A stretch of 64,000 bases of DNA from JAGPIS01 sp964635545 (GCA_964635545.1 CAZWOA010000001.1:53195-117194); one strand, 5' to 3'; shown: positions 18,070 through 26,981, counted from the first letter of the stretch. Numbers and translations are program-made. The notes: generated from the sequence alone by a model not told the origin.

Positions 18070-18530
18070 AGCTGCCGGTTAATTCCCGCAATATCATTAT
18101 AAAAAGGTATATCATCAAGCATCTTATAGCTATCGCCATCGATATTGGCGGCAAGATGCACCAAACCATTGGTTACAATAACAAGCTCAACCCCAAGCAC
18201 CATATTATAGCGTAACGCCTGGTCGAACACCGCTTTGGTAATAGGAATTGACGGTGCTTTACACTCAACCACCGCCACCGGTTTACGAAAATGGTTATAC
18301 ACAACCACATCGGCACGCTGCTTAAGCTGGTTAACAACCACAAGATGCTCAATGGCAATAAGTCCGGCAGGATAGCTGCGATTATTAACCAGATAATGCA
18401 CAAAATTCTGCCTCACCCACTCTTCCGGGGTAAGAACAACATATTTGGAACGGAAAACATCAAACACCTTAAACTTATCATTCTCCTTTACAACCTTAAA
18501 ATCGACCTGAGGCAAGTTTAATTTACTCAT
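18066..18530 (-). CDS. stand-alone HsdR_N-domain protein (PD-(D/E)xK-like)
   Basis: 154 residues. After a 25-residue lead, TPEEWVRQNFVHYLVNNRSY is the characteristic opening of the HSDR_N_2 family. The nuclease-like core follows: QLKQRADVVVYNHFRKPVAV and VVECKAPSI, giving the D ... E-x-K catalytic triad of the PD-(D/E)xK fold. There is no helicase domain and no HsdM/HsdS nearby, so it is not a functional type I enzyme. Single-domain members like this are widespread in Bacteroidetes, and their role is unknown. The flanking genes give no hint. Confidence 0.8.
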   Translation of the reverse strand: MSKLNLPQVDFKVVKENDKFKVFDVFRSKYVVLTPEEWVRQNFVHYLVNNRSYPAGLIAIEHLVVVNQLKQRADVVVYNHFRKPVAVVECKAPSIPITKAVFDQALRYNMVLGVELVIVTNGLVHLAANIDGDSYKMLDDIPFYNDIAGINRQL

Positions 18531-18575
18531 AAAAACAATTTTGTGTGAAAATAATCAAAATTACGATATTTTTGT

Positions 18576-18583
18576 TATCTTTG
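18576..18583 (+). promoter_or_regulatory. -7 box of AMP nucleosidase promoter
   Basis: TATCTTTG exactly matches TAnnTTTG; no TTTG lies at the usual distance upstream. It predicts transcription starting near 18590, the first base of the folded leader. Confidence 0.5.
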
Positions 18584-18589
18584 TATTTT

Positions 18590-18674
18590 AATACCTCCTG
18601 AATCCGGACAGGAAGTAGGGTTGCAACAGCAGATGAATAGCGTGTTGCCGTATAGTAAAAATCTGAAAGGTATT
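18590..18674 (+). promoter_or_regulatory. candidate structured leader RNA (three-way junction) of AMP nucleosidase
   Basis: P1: AATACCT (18590-18596) pairs with AGGTATT (18668-18674). P2: CCTG (18597-18600) pairs with CAGG (18609-18612). P3: GCAACA (18623-18628) pairs with TGTTGC (18643-18648), extended by a further GC/GC step with a bulge. P1 starts at the predicted +1, and its 3' strand covers the AAAGG lying 10 bases before the start codon, so closing P1 would hide the ribosome site. I do not recognise a known riboswitch class. Seen from base pairing only; no covariation evidence is available. Confidence 0.4.
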
Positions 18675-18680
18675 AAAATT

Positions 18681-19451
18681 ATGAAAACTAAAGAAGAGAT
18701 TGTTCAAAACTGGCTTCCACGTTACACAGGAAGACCACTCAAAGATTTCCCTAAGTATGTTCTGCTCACTAACTTCATGTACTATGTAGAGTTATTCTCT
18801 GAGATGTACAATGAGCCAATCATCCACAGCAACATGCCCAACTGCGCTGCAGAGGGTGTAATAATCATCAATTTCGGCATGGGAAGTCCCAACGCAGCCA
18901 CCATCATGGATTTGCTTAGTGCTATTGAGCCTAAGGCAGTTCTGTTCCTTGGCAAATGTGGCGGATTGAAGAAGAAAAATGAACTTGGCGACTTCATTCT
19001 ACCTATTGCAGCCATAAGAAGCGACGGTACATCAGACGATTACCTACCTGCCGAAGTGCCTGCATTACCGGCATTTAGCCTGCAAAGAGCAGTATCATCG
19101 GCCATCAGGGATTTTGGTGCAGATTATTGGACAGGCACCGTATTCACCACCAACAAAAGAGTGTGGGAGTATGATGAGCGATTCAAGAAATACCTGAGCA
19201 AAACAAGGGCGATGGCCATAGATATGGAGACAGCCACAATATTCACGGTAGGATTTGCCAATGGCATTCCGGCAGGCGCACTACTGCTTGTATCCGACCA
19301 ACCGATGATTTCTACAGGTGTAAAAACTGCCGAGAGCGATAAGAAAGTTACTGAAAACTATGTGAATAACCACATAAAAATAGGTATTGCTGCCATGAAA
19401 GAGCTGGCCAATAATGGCAAGTCGGTTAAGCACCTTAAATTCGACAGTTGA
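18681..19451 (+). CDS. amn: AMP nucleosidase
   Basis: 256 residues from the ATG at 18681 (MKTKEEIVQNWLPRYTGRPL). A TTG-initiated extension to 18621 would translate the folded leader and is rejected. The protein belongs to the nucleoside phosphorylase superfamily: NFGMGSPNAATIMDLL, VLFLGKCGGLKKK, and AIDMETATIFTVGFANGIP with the MET substrate-binding segment, then LLLVSDQP with the catalytic Asp. It corresponds to the short Bacteroidetes AMP nucleosidases, which split AMP into adenine and ribose 5-phosphate and so tune adenylate pools. A terminator follows. Confidence 0.88.
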   Translation: MKTKEEIVQNWLPRYTGRPLKDFPKYVLLTNFMYYVELFSEMYNEPIIHSNMPNCAAEGVIIINFGMGSPNAATIMDLLSAIEPKAVLFLGKCGGLKKKNELGDFILPIAAIRSDGTSDDYLPAEVPALPAFSLQRAVSSAIRDFGADYWTGTVFTTNKRVWEYDERFKKYLSKTRAMAIDMETATIFTVGFANGIPAGALLLVSDQPMISTGVKTAESDKKVTENYVNNHIKIGIAAMKELANNGKSVKHLKFDS

Positions 19452-19465
19452 CAAACGATATAAAT

Positions 19466-19533
19466 AGAGGCTGATTCAAAAATTTGACAAAGTATCTATA
19501 CTTAACATCAACTTTTTGAATGGCCTCTTTTTT
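19466..19533 (+). terminator. terminator after AMP nucleosidase
   Basis: AGAGGC-TG-ATTCAAAAA (from 19466) pairs with TTTTTGAATGGCCTCT (19513-19528) with one bulge, then T to 19533. The loop is long (about 30 bases). Confidence 0.75.
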
Positions 19534-19562
19534 AATTGCTCCTGTAACACTATTTTTGCAAT

Positions 19563-20564
19563 ATGACTTATTCTGATATTCAAAAGGAGCTTAAACAAGG
19601 CATTTATCGTCCCATCTATTTCCTGATGGGCGAAGAGGCCTACTATATCGATGCCATATCCGATTATATTGCTGCCAATGCACTATCGGAGGCCGATAAA
19701 GGCTTTAACCAACTGATAATGTATGGTAGAGACCTTGAAGTGCCTGCAATAATTCATGCTGCCCGTAAGTACCCCATGATGGCTCAACGCCAAGTGGTGA
19801 TAATAAAAGAGGCTCAAAACATTAAGGATATCGAAGATTTGGCAATTTATGCCGAAAATCCACTACAATCTACCATTCTGGTTGTTTGTTACAAATACAA
19901 ATCGCTGGATAAGAGGAGAAAACTCCATAAACTGGTTGAAAAAAACGGAGTGCTTTTCGAGTCGAAAAAGATTTATGAAAACCAACTGCCAAGATGGATA
20001 AACGACCACGCAAAGAGTGTGGGAGTTACATTAGACGATAAAGCAACTTACATATTGGCAGAATTTTTAGGCTCTGATTTATCGGCGATAGTGTCATCTA
20101 TAGATAAACTAAAAGTAGCCATACCTACTAATGTAAAGGTAATTACAGCCGACCACATAGAGAAAAACATTGGATTCAGCAAAGATTACAACAGCTTTGA
20201 GCTGCAAAAAGCAATAGCCGAAAAGAACATACTGAAAGCCAACCGCATAGTTAAAGCATTCAGCAGTAACCCCAAAGCAAATCCCATACAGTTGAATATC
20301 GTTACGATATTCAACTTTTTTCAAAAACTGCTTGCCTACCACTATCTGCCCAATAAGACCGAATCCATAGTGGCATCAGAGCTTAAGATTGCACCATTTT
20401 TTGTAAAGGAGTATGCGGCAGCGGCACGCAACTATAATGCACGCAAAATACTTACGATAATATCACTACTACGCGAGTTCGATATGCGATCAAAAGGATT
20501 TGACTATCCTACCACAGAGGACGGAGAACTACTTTCGGAGCTGGTATTCAGAATCATGCATTAA
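19563..20564 (+). CDS. holA: DNA polymerase III subunit delta
   Basis: 333 residues. N-terminal domain: YRPIYFLMGEEAYYIDAISD with the clamp-loader GEE, then VVIIKEAQNIKD and ILVVCYKYKSLDKRRKLHK (the delta hallmark). The middle domain contains YILAEFLGSDLSAIVSSIDK (E-x-x-G-x-D-L). The C-terminal helical collar domain ends at FRIMH. It opens the beta clamp in the clamp-loader complex. A TATTTTTG box (19551-19558) lies only 4 bases before the start codon, so a very short leader is possible. Confidence 0.93.
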   Translation: MTYSDIQKELKQGIYRPIYFLMGEEAYYIDAISDYIAANALSEADKGFNQLIMYGRDLEVPAIIHAARKYPMMAQRQVVIIKEAQNIKDIEDLAIYAENPLQSTILVVCYKYKSLDKRRKLHKLVEKNGVLFESKKIYENQLPRWINDHAKSVGVTLDDKATYILAEFLGSDLSAIVSSIDKLKVAIPTNVKVITADHIEKNIGFSKDYNSFELQKAIAEKNILKANRIVKAFSSNPKANPIQLNIVTIFNFFQKLLAYHYLPNKTESIVASELKIAPFFVKEYAAAARNYNARKILTIISLLREFDMRSKGFDYPTTEDGELLSELVFRIMH

Positions 20565-20606
20565 TATTCTATCATAAAAATAGATAAACCTGAAAATAAC
20601 AAATCA

Positions 20607-21215
20607 ATGAGTATCGACATAATTATAATTGCAGTAACGTGCATAATAAGTTATATAGCATTTAATAAAACAGAACTTTTTTACAGATATCAGTTTAACG
20701 CCTGGCAAATAATTCACCGTAAAGAGTATATCAGGTTAATCTCTAATGGCTTTCTGCATGCGGGTTGGATGCATCTCATCATCAACATGATGGTACTTTG
20801 GTCGTTTGCACCTGCAGTGATATCGTACTTTCACTTTTTGAGTGGCACACCTCAACTTCTGTTTCTCTTTTTCTATCTGACAGCCATCGTAATTTCAAGT
20901 CTCTATTCACTAATCAAGCACCGCAATAATCCATACTACAATGCCATTGGGGCATCGGGAGCGGTATCGGCAGTGGTATTTGCATCAATACTATTCAATC
21001 CGTATCAACCGATATATCTATTTGCCATAGTGCCAATTCCGGGAATCATCTTTGGGGTGATATACCTTATTTACTCGGGAGTGATGGCCAAAAAAGATAT
21101 GGACAACATAGGTCATGACGCACACTTCTGGGGTGCCGTATATGGATTAATATTCCCAATACTGCTGCGCCCCGAACTATTACGATACTTTTTACATAAG
21201 CTGCTCAACTTTTAG
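20607..21215 (+). CDS. rhomboid family intramembrane serine protease
   Basis: 202 residues with about six membrane spans. NGFLHAGWMHLIINMMVLWS matches the rhomboid L1/TM2 region with the oxyanion-side His and Asn. NAIGASGAVSAVVFASIL carries the catalytic Ser in G-A-S-G-A. IGHDAHFWGAVYGLIFP carries the catalytic His in the last span. The full Ser-His dyad is present, so it is predicted to be active. It cleaves membrane protein substrates within the bilayer; the substrate is unknown. It lies 42 bases after holA. Confidence 0.93.
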   Translation: MSIDIIIIAVTCIISYIAFNKTELFYRYQFNAWQIIHRKEYIRLISNGFLHAGWMHLIINMMVLWSFAPAVISYFHFLSGTPQLLFLFFYLTAIVISSLYSLIKHRNNPYYNAIGASGAVSAVVFASILFNPYQPIYLFAIVPIPGIIFGVIYLIYSGVMAKKDMDNIGHDAHFWGAVYGLIFPILLRPELLRYFLHKLLNF

Positions 21216-21240
21216 AAAGAGGATTACATAGCAACATTAT

Positions 21241-21272
21241 TTTGTAGGTTATACCAATTAAGGCTATCTTTG
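21241..21272 (+). promoter_or_regulatory. promoter of nagB
   Basis: TTTG (21241-21244), 20-base spacer, TATCTTTG (21265-21272): a perfect Bacteroidetes -33/-7 promoter. It lies 54 bases before the start codon. Confidence 0.75.
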
Positions 21273-21326
21273 CACAAAGAGCAATATCTCACACAAATGC
21301 TTATTAATTAATAAACTATAACAAAC

Positions 21327-22133
21327 ATGCGTTTAATTGTTCAACCTGACTACGATTCAATCTCAAAATGGGCTGCAAACTACATTGCGGCAAAAATTTC
21401 GGCTCATAAAGAGTCAAGACCATTCGTTCTTGGTCTTCCCACAGGTTCATCACCAATGGGTACCTACAAAGAGCTTATCAACCTACACAAAGAGGGTAAA
21501 GTATCTTTTGCCAATGTAATTACCTTCAATATGGATGAATATTATGGCATACCTGCCGACCATCCACAAAGCTACCGCACATTTATGTGGAATAACTTCT
21601 TCTCGCATATCGATATAAAAGAGGAAAACACAAATCTACTTGATGGAATGGCTGAGGATTTCGAAGCCGAGTGCCAACGATATGAGGATAAGATGAAGAG
21701 CGTAGGCGGTATCGACCTGTTCATGGGCGGTATCGGTGCCGATGGCCACTTGGCATTCAACGAGCCAGGCTCGTCACTTACATCGCGCACACGTATGAAG
21801 ACGCTTACCAGCGACACTATAGTTGCAAATAGCCGTTTCTTCAATAACGACCCCAAACAGGTACCACACACATCGCTAACCGTAGGTATCGGCACCGTAA
21901 TGGATGCCAAAGAGGTGCTTATACTCGTTAACGGACTGGGTAAAGCAAGAGCTCTGCGCCATGCCGTAGAAGAGCCTGTAAACCACATGTGGACCATTAG
22001 TGCAATTCAGTTACACCGTCATGGTATAATTGTGTGTGATGAGCTAGCCACATACGAACTAAAAGTGGGAACATACAACTACTTCAAAGATATTGAGAAA
22101 GACAATCTTGATCCAAAGACTCTTTGGAAATAA
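21327..22133 (+). CDS. nagB: glucosamine-6-phosphate deaminase
   Basis: 268 residues, full length. LGLPTGSSPMGTYKELI is the phosphate-binding loop. TFNMDEYYGIPADHPQSY holds the catalytic Asp. GGIGADGHLAFNEPGSSL holds the catalytic His and Glu. It converts glucosamine 6-phosphate to fructose 6-phosphate and ammonia, the entry of amino sugars into glycolysis. It stands as a single-gene unit with its own promoter and terminator. A GH109-type glycosidase occurs 10 kb away, so hexosamine use is plausible but not shown. Confidence 0.96.
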   Translation: MRLIVQPDYDSISKWAANYIAAKISAHKESRPFVLGLPTGSSPMGTYKELINLHKEGKVSFANVITFNMDEYYGIPADHPQSYRTFMWNNFFSHIDIKEENTNLLDGMAEDFEAECQRYEDKMKSVGGIDLFMGGIGADGHLAFNEPGSSLTSRTRMKTLTSDTIVANSRFFNNDPKQVPHTSLTVGIGTVMDAKEVLILVNGLGKARALRHAVEEPVNHMWTISAIQLHRHGIIVCDELATYELKVGTYNYFKDIEKDNLDPKTLWK

Positions 22134-22137
22134 TACC

Positions 22138-22170
22138 AAAAGAGGCTTGCAATAACGAGCCTCTTTTTTT
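22138..22170 (+). terminator. terminator between nagB and convergent pncB
   Basis: AGAGGCT (22141-22147) pairs with AGCCTCT (22158-22164), T run to 22170. The pncB stop codon overlaps the end of the T run. Confidence 0.88.
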
Positions 22171-23329
22171 ATTTTAACTTTAGCATACGCATACAAAGGT
22201 CTATCTCTTCAGGATCGCCGGTGTGCTTACCATTCACATCCGACAACTTCACGGCAGGTATATACGCCCTGTTTCCAAACGGCTTAACATCAGTAAGTTT
22301 TATAACCATATTCAGAGGCTTAACACCCACATCATTGGTAAGATAGGTGCCGATTCCATACACATCGTGAATACGTCCTGCCACATACTCTTTTATCTCC
22401 TTCACCTTCTCAAGATCAAGGGCATCGCTATAAACCACAGTTTTTGTTGACGGATCAATTCTATGGGCTTTATAATGAGCCAGCACCTTATCGGTAAACT
22501 CCAACGGATCGCCACTATCCCATCGCACACCATCAAAGAGTTTGGAAAACTTCACATCGAAGCTTCTGAAAAAGTCATCTGAAGTAAAAGTATCAGAAAG
22601 AGCTATGCCAAGATAACCATGATACACATCTACCCAGTTATCAAGTGCCACCGAGGTCCCCATGCGATAGCCAAAATGAGCGGCATGATACATAAACCAC
22701 TCATGGGGGTGCGTGCCGATAGGAGTCAAATCGTACTTCATGGCCAGACACACATTACTGGTGCCATTGAGCAACCCACACATATTCTCCTTTAAGAGAC
22801 CGATAACCCTATTCTGTACTTCGTAAGAAAAACGCCGGCGAGTGCCAAATTCCGACAATTCTGCTCCCATTTTCACAAACTCATTAGCCTTCTCAACCAC
22901 TCTTTTCTGATAATTATCGGGTTGCTGACCTGTCATTATGTAAAAAAGCTCGGAAATAATAGCCATTACAGGAACTTCCCACAGCACAGTGCGATACCAG
23001 GGACCCTCAATAACTACCGACAACTTACCTCCATCCTGATTCACCACTACTTCACCCGGATTATAGCTATATCCCTTAAGAATATCGATAAAAACAGGAT
23101 CGAAATAGTAGCATTTACGTTTGATAAACTCTTCTTCGGGTTCTGTAAGTTTTATGGTAGCCATATGGTCAATTTCGCTACGCAGCCGGGCTGCAAAACC
23201 ATCAGGAAACTCAATTCCACCACGGGCAATGAAATTATATTTTACCACAGCCAACGGGAATTTCTTTAATATAGCGTTCATTGTGGTGAACTTATACAGG
23301 TCGTTATCGAGAAAATGGTTAATAATCAT
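22169..23329 (-). CDS. pncB: nicotinate phosphoribosyltransferase
   Basis: 386 residues. The N-terminus INHFLDNDLYKFTTMNAILK is the PncB opening. FVKMGAELSEFGTRRRFSY and PIGTHPHEWFMYHAAHFGY follow; the His in GTHPHEW is the residue phosphorylated by ATP in the family. VRWDSGDPLEFTDKVLAHY and YGIGTYLTNDVGVKPLNMV bind PRPP and nicotinate. It salvages nicotinate to nicotinate mononucleotide for NAD. It is transcribed towards nagB, and a NUDIX gene lies 85 bases upstream on the same strand. Confidence 0.96.
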   Translation of the reverse strand: MIINHFLDNDLYKFTTMNAILKKFPLAVVKYNFIARGGIEFPDGFAARLRSEIDHMATIKLTEPEEEFIKRKCYYFDPVFIDILKGYSYNPGEVVVNQDGGKLSVVIEGPWYRTVLWEVPVMAIISELFYIMTGQQPDNYQKRVVEKANEFVKMGAELSEFGTRRRFSYEVQNRVIGLLKENMCGLLNGTSNVCLAMKYDLTPIGTHPHEWFMYHAAHFGYRMGTSVALDNWVDVYHGYLGIALSDTFTSDDFFRSFDVKFSKLFDGVRWDSGDPLEFTDKVLAHYKAHRIDPSTKTVVYSDALDLEKVKEIKEYVAGRIHDVYGIGTYLTNDVGVKPLNMVIKLTDVKPFGNRAYIPAVKLSDVNGKHTGDPEEIDLCMRMLKLK

Positions 23330-23414
23330 AGCTTAAGGAGTTGATTAGAGATTTTATAAGATTAACAAATTACAGTTACTAAAGTTCTGGGATACAGACA
23401 AGTGCATAATTTAT

Positions 23415-23864
23415 TTATAGATTACATCTCTTCATTGCCTCAATGCAATAAATGAGTATTTCGGAGTGGTCGAAAGCCAATTTAGGCAGATTATCAATAG
23501 AGAACCACTGAGCCTTTGCAGCATCATCGCCGGCGGTGGGGACACAATCGGCATAACGCACCACTGCCCAAAGAGCAATAGACACAGTGCGCCCCCGTGG
23601 GTCGCGATTAACAGCGGTAAAAGCACGCACCTGGCTGAAGTTGGCAACATCAAGACCTGTCTCCTCTTTTAGTTCGCGTGTGGCGCACTCCTCAATCGTC
23701 TCATCCATATCGAGAAAGCCACCCGGGATGGCCCAATTACCCTTATATGGCTCGTTGCCCCGCTCAATTAGCAGCACTTGCAATTTATCATCTTCATATC
23801 TAAAAACAACACAATCAGCGGTAATAGAAGCGCGTGGGTATTCGTAACAGTATTTTTTATTCAT
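23415..23864 (-). CDS. NUDIX hydrolase
   Basis: 149 residues. The NUDIX box is complete: GGFLDMDETIEECATRELKE, followed by ETGL, giving G-x5-E-x7-R-E-L-x-E-E-x-G-L. The N-terminal strands TADCVVFRYEDDKLQVLLIE are typical of ADP-ribose or sugar-nucleotide pyrophosphatase relatives. Its position just before pncB suggests a link to NAD or ADP-ribose turnover (inference). The substrate cannot be fixed from the sequence. Confidence 0.9.
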   Translation of the reverse strand: MNKKYCYEYPRASITADCVVFRYEDDKLQVLLIERGNEPYKGNWAIPGGFLDMDETIEECATRELKEETGLDVANFSQVRAFTAVNRDPRGRTVSIALWAVVRYADCVPTAGDDAAKAQWFSIDNLPKLAFDHSEILIYCIEAMKRCNL

Positions 23865-24226
23865 AGCGACATAGGAAAGCTAGCTTAATTTGCAACTATC
23901 TATTAATCAATATATTTATGATGATTACTTGCTTCTTTCAAAGTAAATCAGCACAGAACACCTTTTCTATTGATTAGGATAAAGATAATTAATTACAGCC
24001 TATTTGTAGTTTTTTATTTGAATTTCATATCATAATAAAAGAAAATGAAGACCAATCTGAAAAAGACAAGAAGAATAAGGCTGCAAAAAAATGCAACCTA
24101 AGGCATGAAAACAGACAAGATGAACTGTCAGATAGAAGAGGTAACATTCTTCGTTAAAAATCCAAAGCCAACCTACCGAATATTTAGCATCCGGAAGATT
24201 GGCTTTTAAGATATTATGCAAAATTC
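23865..24226. other. non-coding region between alaS and NUDIX gene
   Basis: 362 AT-rich bases. It contains the alaS terminator (24155-24206) and a weak imperfect inverted repeat near 24076-24100. Small reading frames here show no coding features. Confidence 0.5.
24155..24206 (-). terminator. terminator of alaS
   Basis: On the minus strand AAAGCCAATCTTCCGG pairs imperfectly with CGGTAGGTTGGCTTT (arms 24191-24206 and 24164-24178). A short AT-rich tail with T-runs follows near 24155. Confidence 0.75.
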
Positions 24227-26857
24227 TTATTTCAGTTTCTCAGCCACCAACTCACGGGCCGCCTCGAGAGCATCATGAATACCGGCAGCATTTTTGCCGC
24301 CTGCTGTGGCATAGAACGGTTGTCCGCCACCACCACCTTGAATATGGCGAGATGCAGATCGGATTATATCCACTGCATTGAAGTTACCCTTTGCAACCAC
24401 ACTATCGGAGGCAATTACCGAAAGCTGAGGCTTACCATTACCTTCGCAAGCGAGTACTGCTACTACATCTTCCAAATCATTACGAAGCTGGAATGACAAA
24501 TCTTTAAGGTATTCTACTAAAAATGGCTTAACTTGGCTAACAATAACCTTAACACCATTAATTTCAATCGCTTCATCTATCATCGTACGTTTCTCAAGTG
24601 CCATGATATTACGAATCATACCCACAATTTTCTGAGTCATATCCTGATTTTCATGAAGAATATGCTCAACACTCTTTTGCAGGTTACCCGGCGACTTCAG
24701 TAGATGCGACACCTCTTTAAGCAGGTCGAATTGGGTATTGATAAACTCCTCTGCCCTATCGGCGGTTACAGCCTCTATACGACGAATACCAGCCGAAATT
24801 GACGACTCACTGATTATCTTGAAAAATCCAATCTGGCCTGTTGCAGCAACGTGCGTACCACCACAAAGCTCTATTGAAGTTCCAAAACGTATGGCACGAA
24901 CCACGTCACCATATTTTTCACCAAAAAGAGCCATTGCACCAAGGTCGCGAGCCTTTTGAATAGGAATTTCCCGCATCTCCTCCATCGGCATATTCATCCT
25001 TATGCGACGGTTAACAATTTTCTCGACCTGAGCAATCTCTTCAGGTGTCATCTTCTGAAAATGAGCGAAGTCGAAACGCAAATAATCAGGATTAACAAGC
25101 GAACCTTTCTGCTCCACATGAGTACCCAACACATCACGCAAAGCTTCGTGCATAAGGTGAGTAGCAGTGTGGTTGTTGGCTGTTAAAATGCGGCTATACA
25201 CATCTACAACAGCTTTAAAATTGGCATTGATATTAGCCGGTAATTTGGTCGTTAAATGGATAATAAGATTATTCTCCTTAACGGTATCTATAATTTCGGT
25301 ACGTTCACCATCAGCCTCAATATATCCTTTATCACCAACCTGACCGCCACTTTCGGCATAAAATGGAGTGATATTGAACACCAACTGGAACAGCTCCTTG
25401 TTTTTTGCCTTCACTTTGCGGTAACGGGTGATTACAACCTCTGTTTCAAGATAATCATAACCAATAAACTCCTCAATATCATCTTCCACAAGCACCACCC
25501 AGTCGTCAGTTTGAATAGCAGTAGCACTTCTGGCGCGCTCCTTCTGTGCGTTCATCTCCTTCTCAAACTCCATCCTGTCGGCAACAAGGTCATGCTCCTT
25601 CAGAATAAGTTCGGTGAGGTCGAGCGGGAAACCATAAGTATCGTAAAGTTCGAAAGCTACCTTACCGCTTACAACATTATAGTTATCTTTTTTAGTTTGG
25701 CCGATAATCTTATCGAGCATTCCGATACCGGTCGATAGAGTGCGAAGGAACGACTCCTCCTCCTCTTTAATAACCTTCTGCACCAAATCCTGTTGTGCTA
25801 TCAACTCCGGATAGGCATCACCCATGATGCTTACAAGCACGGGCACAAGACGATACAGAGTTGCCTCGCGACTATTAAGGAACGTGTAGCTGTAACGAAC
25901 CGCACGACGAAGGATGCGGCGTATTACATATCCAGCTTTATTATTGGATGGCAACTGACCATCAGTTATTGAAAACGCTATTGTGCGCACGTGGTCGGCC
26001 ATTACGCGCATTGCGATATCCGAATCTTTGGCAGCACCATATTTAATGCCGCTAATCTTGCAAATTTCGTCAATGATAGGCGTAAACACGTCGGTATCGT
26101 AATTGGAAGTTTTTCCTTGAACCACCCTCACAAGACGCTCAAAGCCCATACCTGTATCTACGTGCTGCTTGGGCAGAGGCTCAAGTTCACCGCTGGCTTT
26201 GCGGTTATATTGCATAAATACGTTATTCCATATTTCTATAACCTGAGGGTGATCCTTATTTACGAGTTCATGTCCGGGAACAACATCACGCTCATTCTGC
26301 GGACGAAGGTCGATATGAATCTCAGAACATGGGCCACACGGTCCGGTATCGCCCATCTCCCAGAAATTATCCTTCTTATTTCCGTTGATGATGCGCTCGG
26401 TTGGCACATGATTGCTCCAAAACTCGAAAGCCTCCACATCTTTGGTCAATCCATCTTCCTTGCTACCTTCAAACACAGTAACATAAAGACGGTCTTTATC
26501 GATTTTAAGCACTTGGGTAAGATACTCCCACGCCCACTCGATTGCCTCTTTTTTGAAATAATCGCCAAACGACCAGTTACCAAGCATCTCGAACATGGTA
26601 TGGTGATAGGTATCATGCCCCACCTCCTCAAGGTCATTATGCTTACCCGATACGCGAAGGCATTTCTGCGAATTGGCAACACGAGGAAAATCGATGGGGC
26701 GGTTACCCAGAATAATATCTTTAAACTGATTCATACCTGCATTGGTAAACATCAGTGTAGGATCGTTCTTGATAACCATAGGAGCCGAAGGAACTATCTT
26801 ATGTCCTTTAGACTCAAAGAAATTTAGAAAACTTTTACGAACGTCTGAAGCAGTCAT
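24227..26857 (-). CDS. alaS: alanyl-tRNA synthetase
   Basis: 876 residues from the ATG at 26857 (MTASDVRKSFLNFFESKGH); an ATG at 26872 adds five residues. Catalytic core: PSAPMVIKNDPTLMFTNAGM, then HTMFEMLGNWSFGDYFKKEA and GMGFERLVRVVQG. The editing domain contains NNHTATHLMHEAL (H-x-x-x-H) and ELCGGTHVAATGQIG (Cys and His of the zinc site). The C-terminal C-Ala domain ends with GGGGGQPFYATAGGKN. It charges tRNA-Ala and clears mischarged Ser/Gly. It is divergent from the M23 peptidase with a shared 124-base promoter region. Confidence 0.97.
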   Translation of the reverse strand: MTASDVRKSFLNFFESKGHKIVPSAPMVIKNDPTLMFTNAGMNQFKDIILGNRPIDFPRVANSQKCLRVSGKHNDLEEVGHDTYHHTMFEMLGNWSFGDYFKKEAIEWAWEYLTQVLKIDKDRLYVTVFEGSKEDGLTKDVEAFEFWSNHVPTERIINGNKKDNFWEMGDTGPCGPCSEIHIDLRPQNERDVVPGHELVNKDHPQVIEIWNNVFMQYNRKASGELEPLPKQHVDTGMGFERLVRVVQGKTSNYDTDVFTPIIDEICKISGIKYGAAKDSDIAMRVMADHVRTIAFSITDGQLPSNNKAGYVIRRILRRAVRYSYTFLNSREATLYRLVPVLVSIMGDAYPELIAQQDLVQKVIKEEEESFLRTLSTGIGMLDKIIGQTKKDNYNVVSGKVAFELYDTYGFPLDLTELILKEHDLVADRMEFEKEMNAQKERARSATAIQTDDWVVLVEDDIEEFIGYDYLETEVVITRYRKVKAKNKELFQLVFNITPFYAESGGQVGDKGYIEADGERTEIIDTVKENNLIIHLTTKLPANINANFKAVVDVYSRILTANNHTATHLMHEALRDVLGTHVEQKGSLVNPDYLRFDFAHFQKMTPEEIAQVEKIVNRRIRMNMPMEEMREIPIQKARDLGAMALFGEKYGDVVRAIRFGTSIELCGGTHVAATGQIGFFKIISESSISAGIRRIEAVTADRAEEFINTQFDLLKEVSHLLKSPGNLQKSVEHILHENQDMTQKIVGMIRNIMALEKRTMIDEAIEINGVKVIVSQVKPFLVEYLKDLSFQLRNDLEDVVAVLACEGNGKPQLSVIASDSVVAKGNFNAVDIIRSASRHIQGGGGGQPFYATAGGKNAAGIHDALEAARELVAEKLK

Positions 26858-26883
26858 AACTATTTTAAACATTAAAATAATTT

Positions 26884-26910
26884 CAAATCTATAAAAACAA
26901 TTTTTGCAAA
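26884..26910 (-). promoter_or_regulatory. candidate alaS promoter
   Basis: On the minus strand TAGATTTG (26884-26891) is a -7 match; TTTG (26907-26910) lies only 15 bases upstream, shorter than usual. Confidence 0.35.
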
Positions 26911-26933
26911 TTTAGATTAATTACCTAATTTTG
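26903..26933 (+). promoter_or_regulatory. promoter of the M23 peptidase gene
   Basis: TTTG (26903-26906), 19-base spacer, TAATTTTG (26926-26933): a perfect Bacteroidetes promoter, 48 bases before the start codon. Its -33 box abuts the divergent alaS -33 candidate in the palindrome TTTGCAAA. Confidence 0.7.
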
Positions 26934-26981
26934 AATGTTTCATTAATGATTTTTAAACATTCAAGTAACTTTTACATCTAA

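Noticed and set aside
18590..18674. Leader as a cobalamin or TPP riboswitch
   Set aside because: GAATCCGGACAGG recalls a cobalamin fragment, but the long conserved box, the size and the gene context are missing; CUGAGA of TPP is absent.
18621..18680. TTG-initiated extension of AMP nucleosidase
   Set aside because: It would translate the folded leader, and the family starts at MKTKEEIV from 18681.
24030..24221. Small minus-strand frame over the alaS terminator
   Set aside because: It overlaps the terminator hairpin and shows no protein features.
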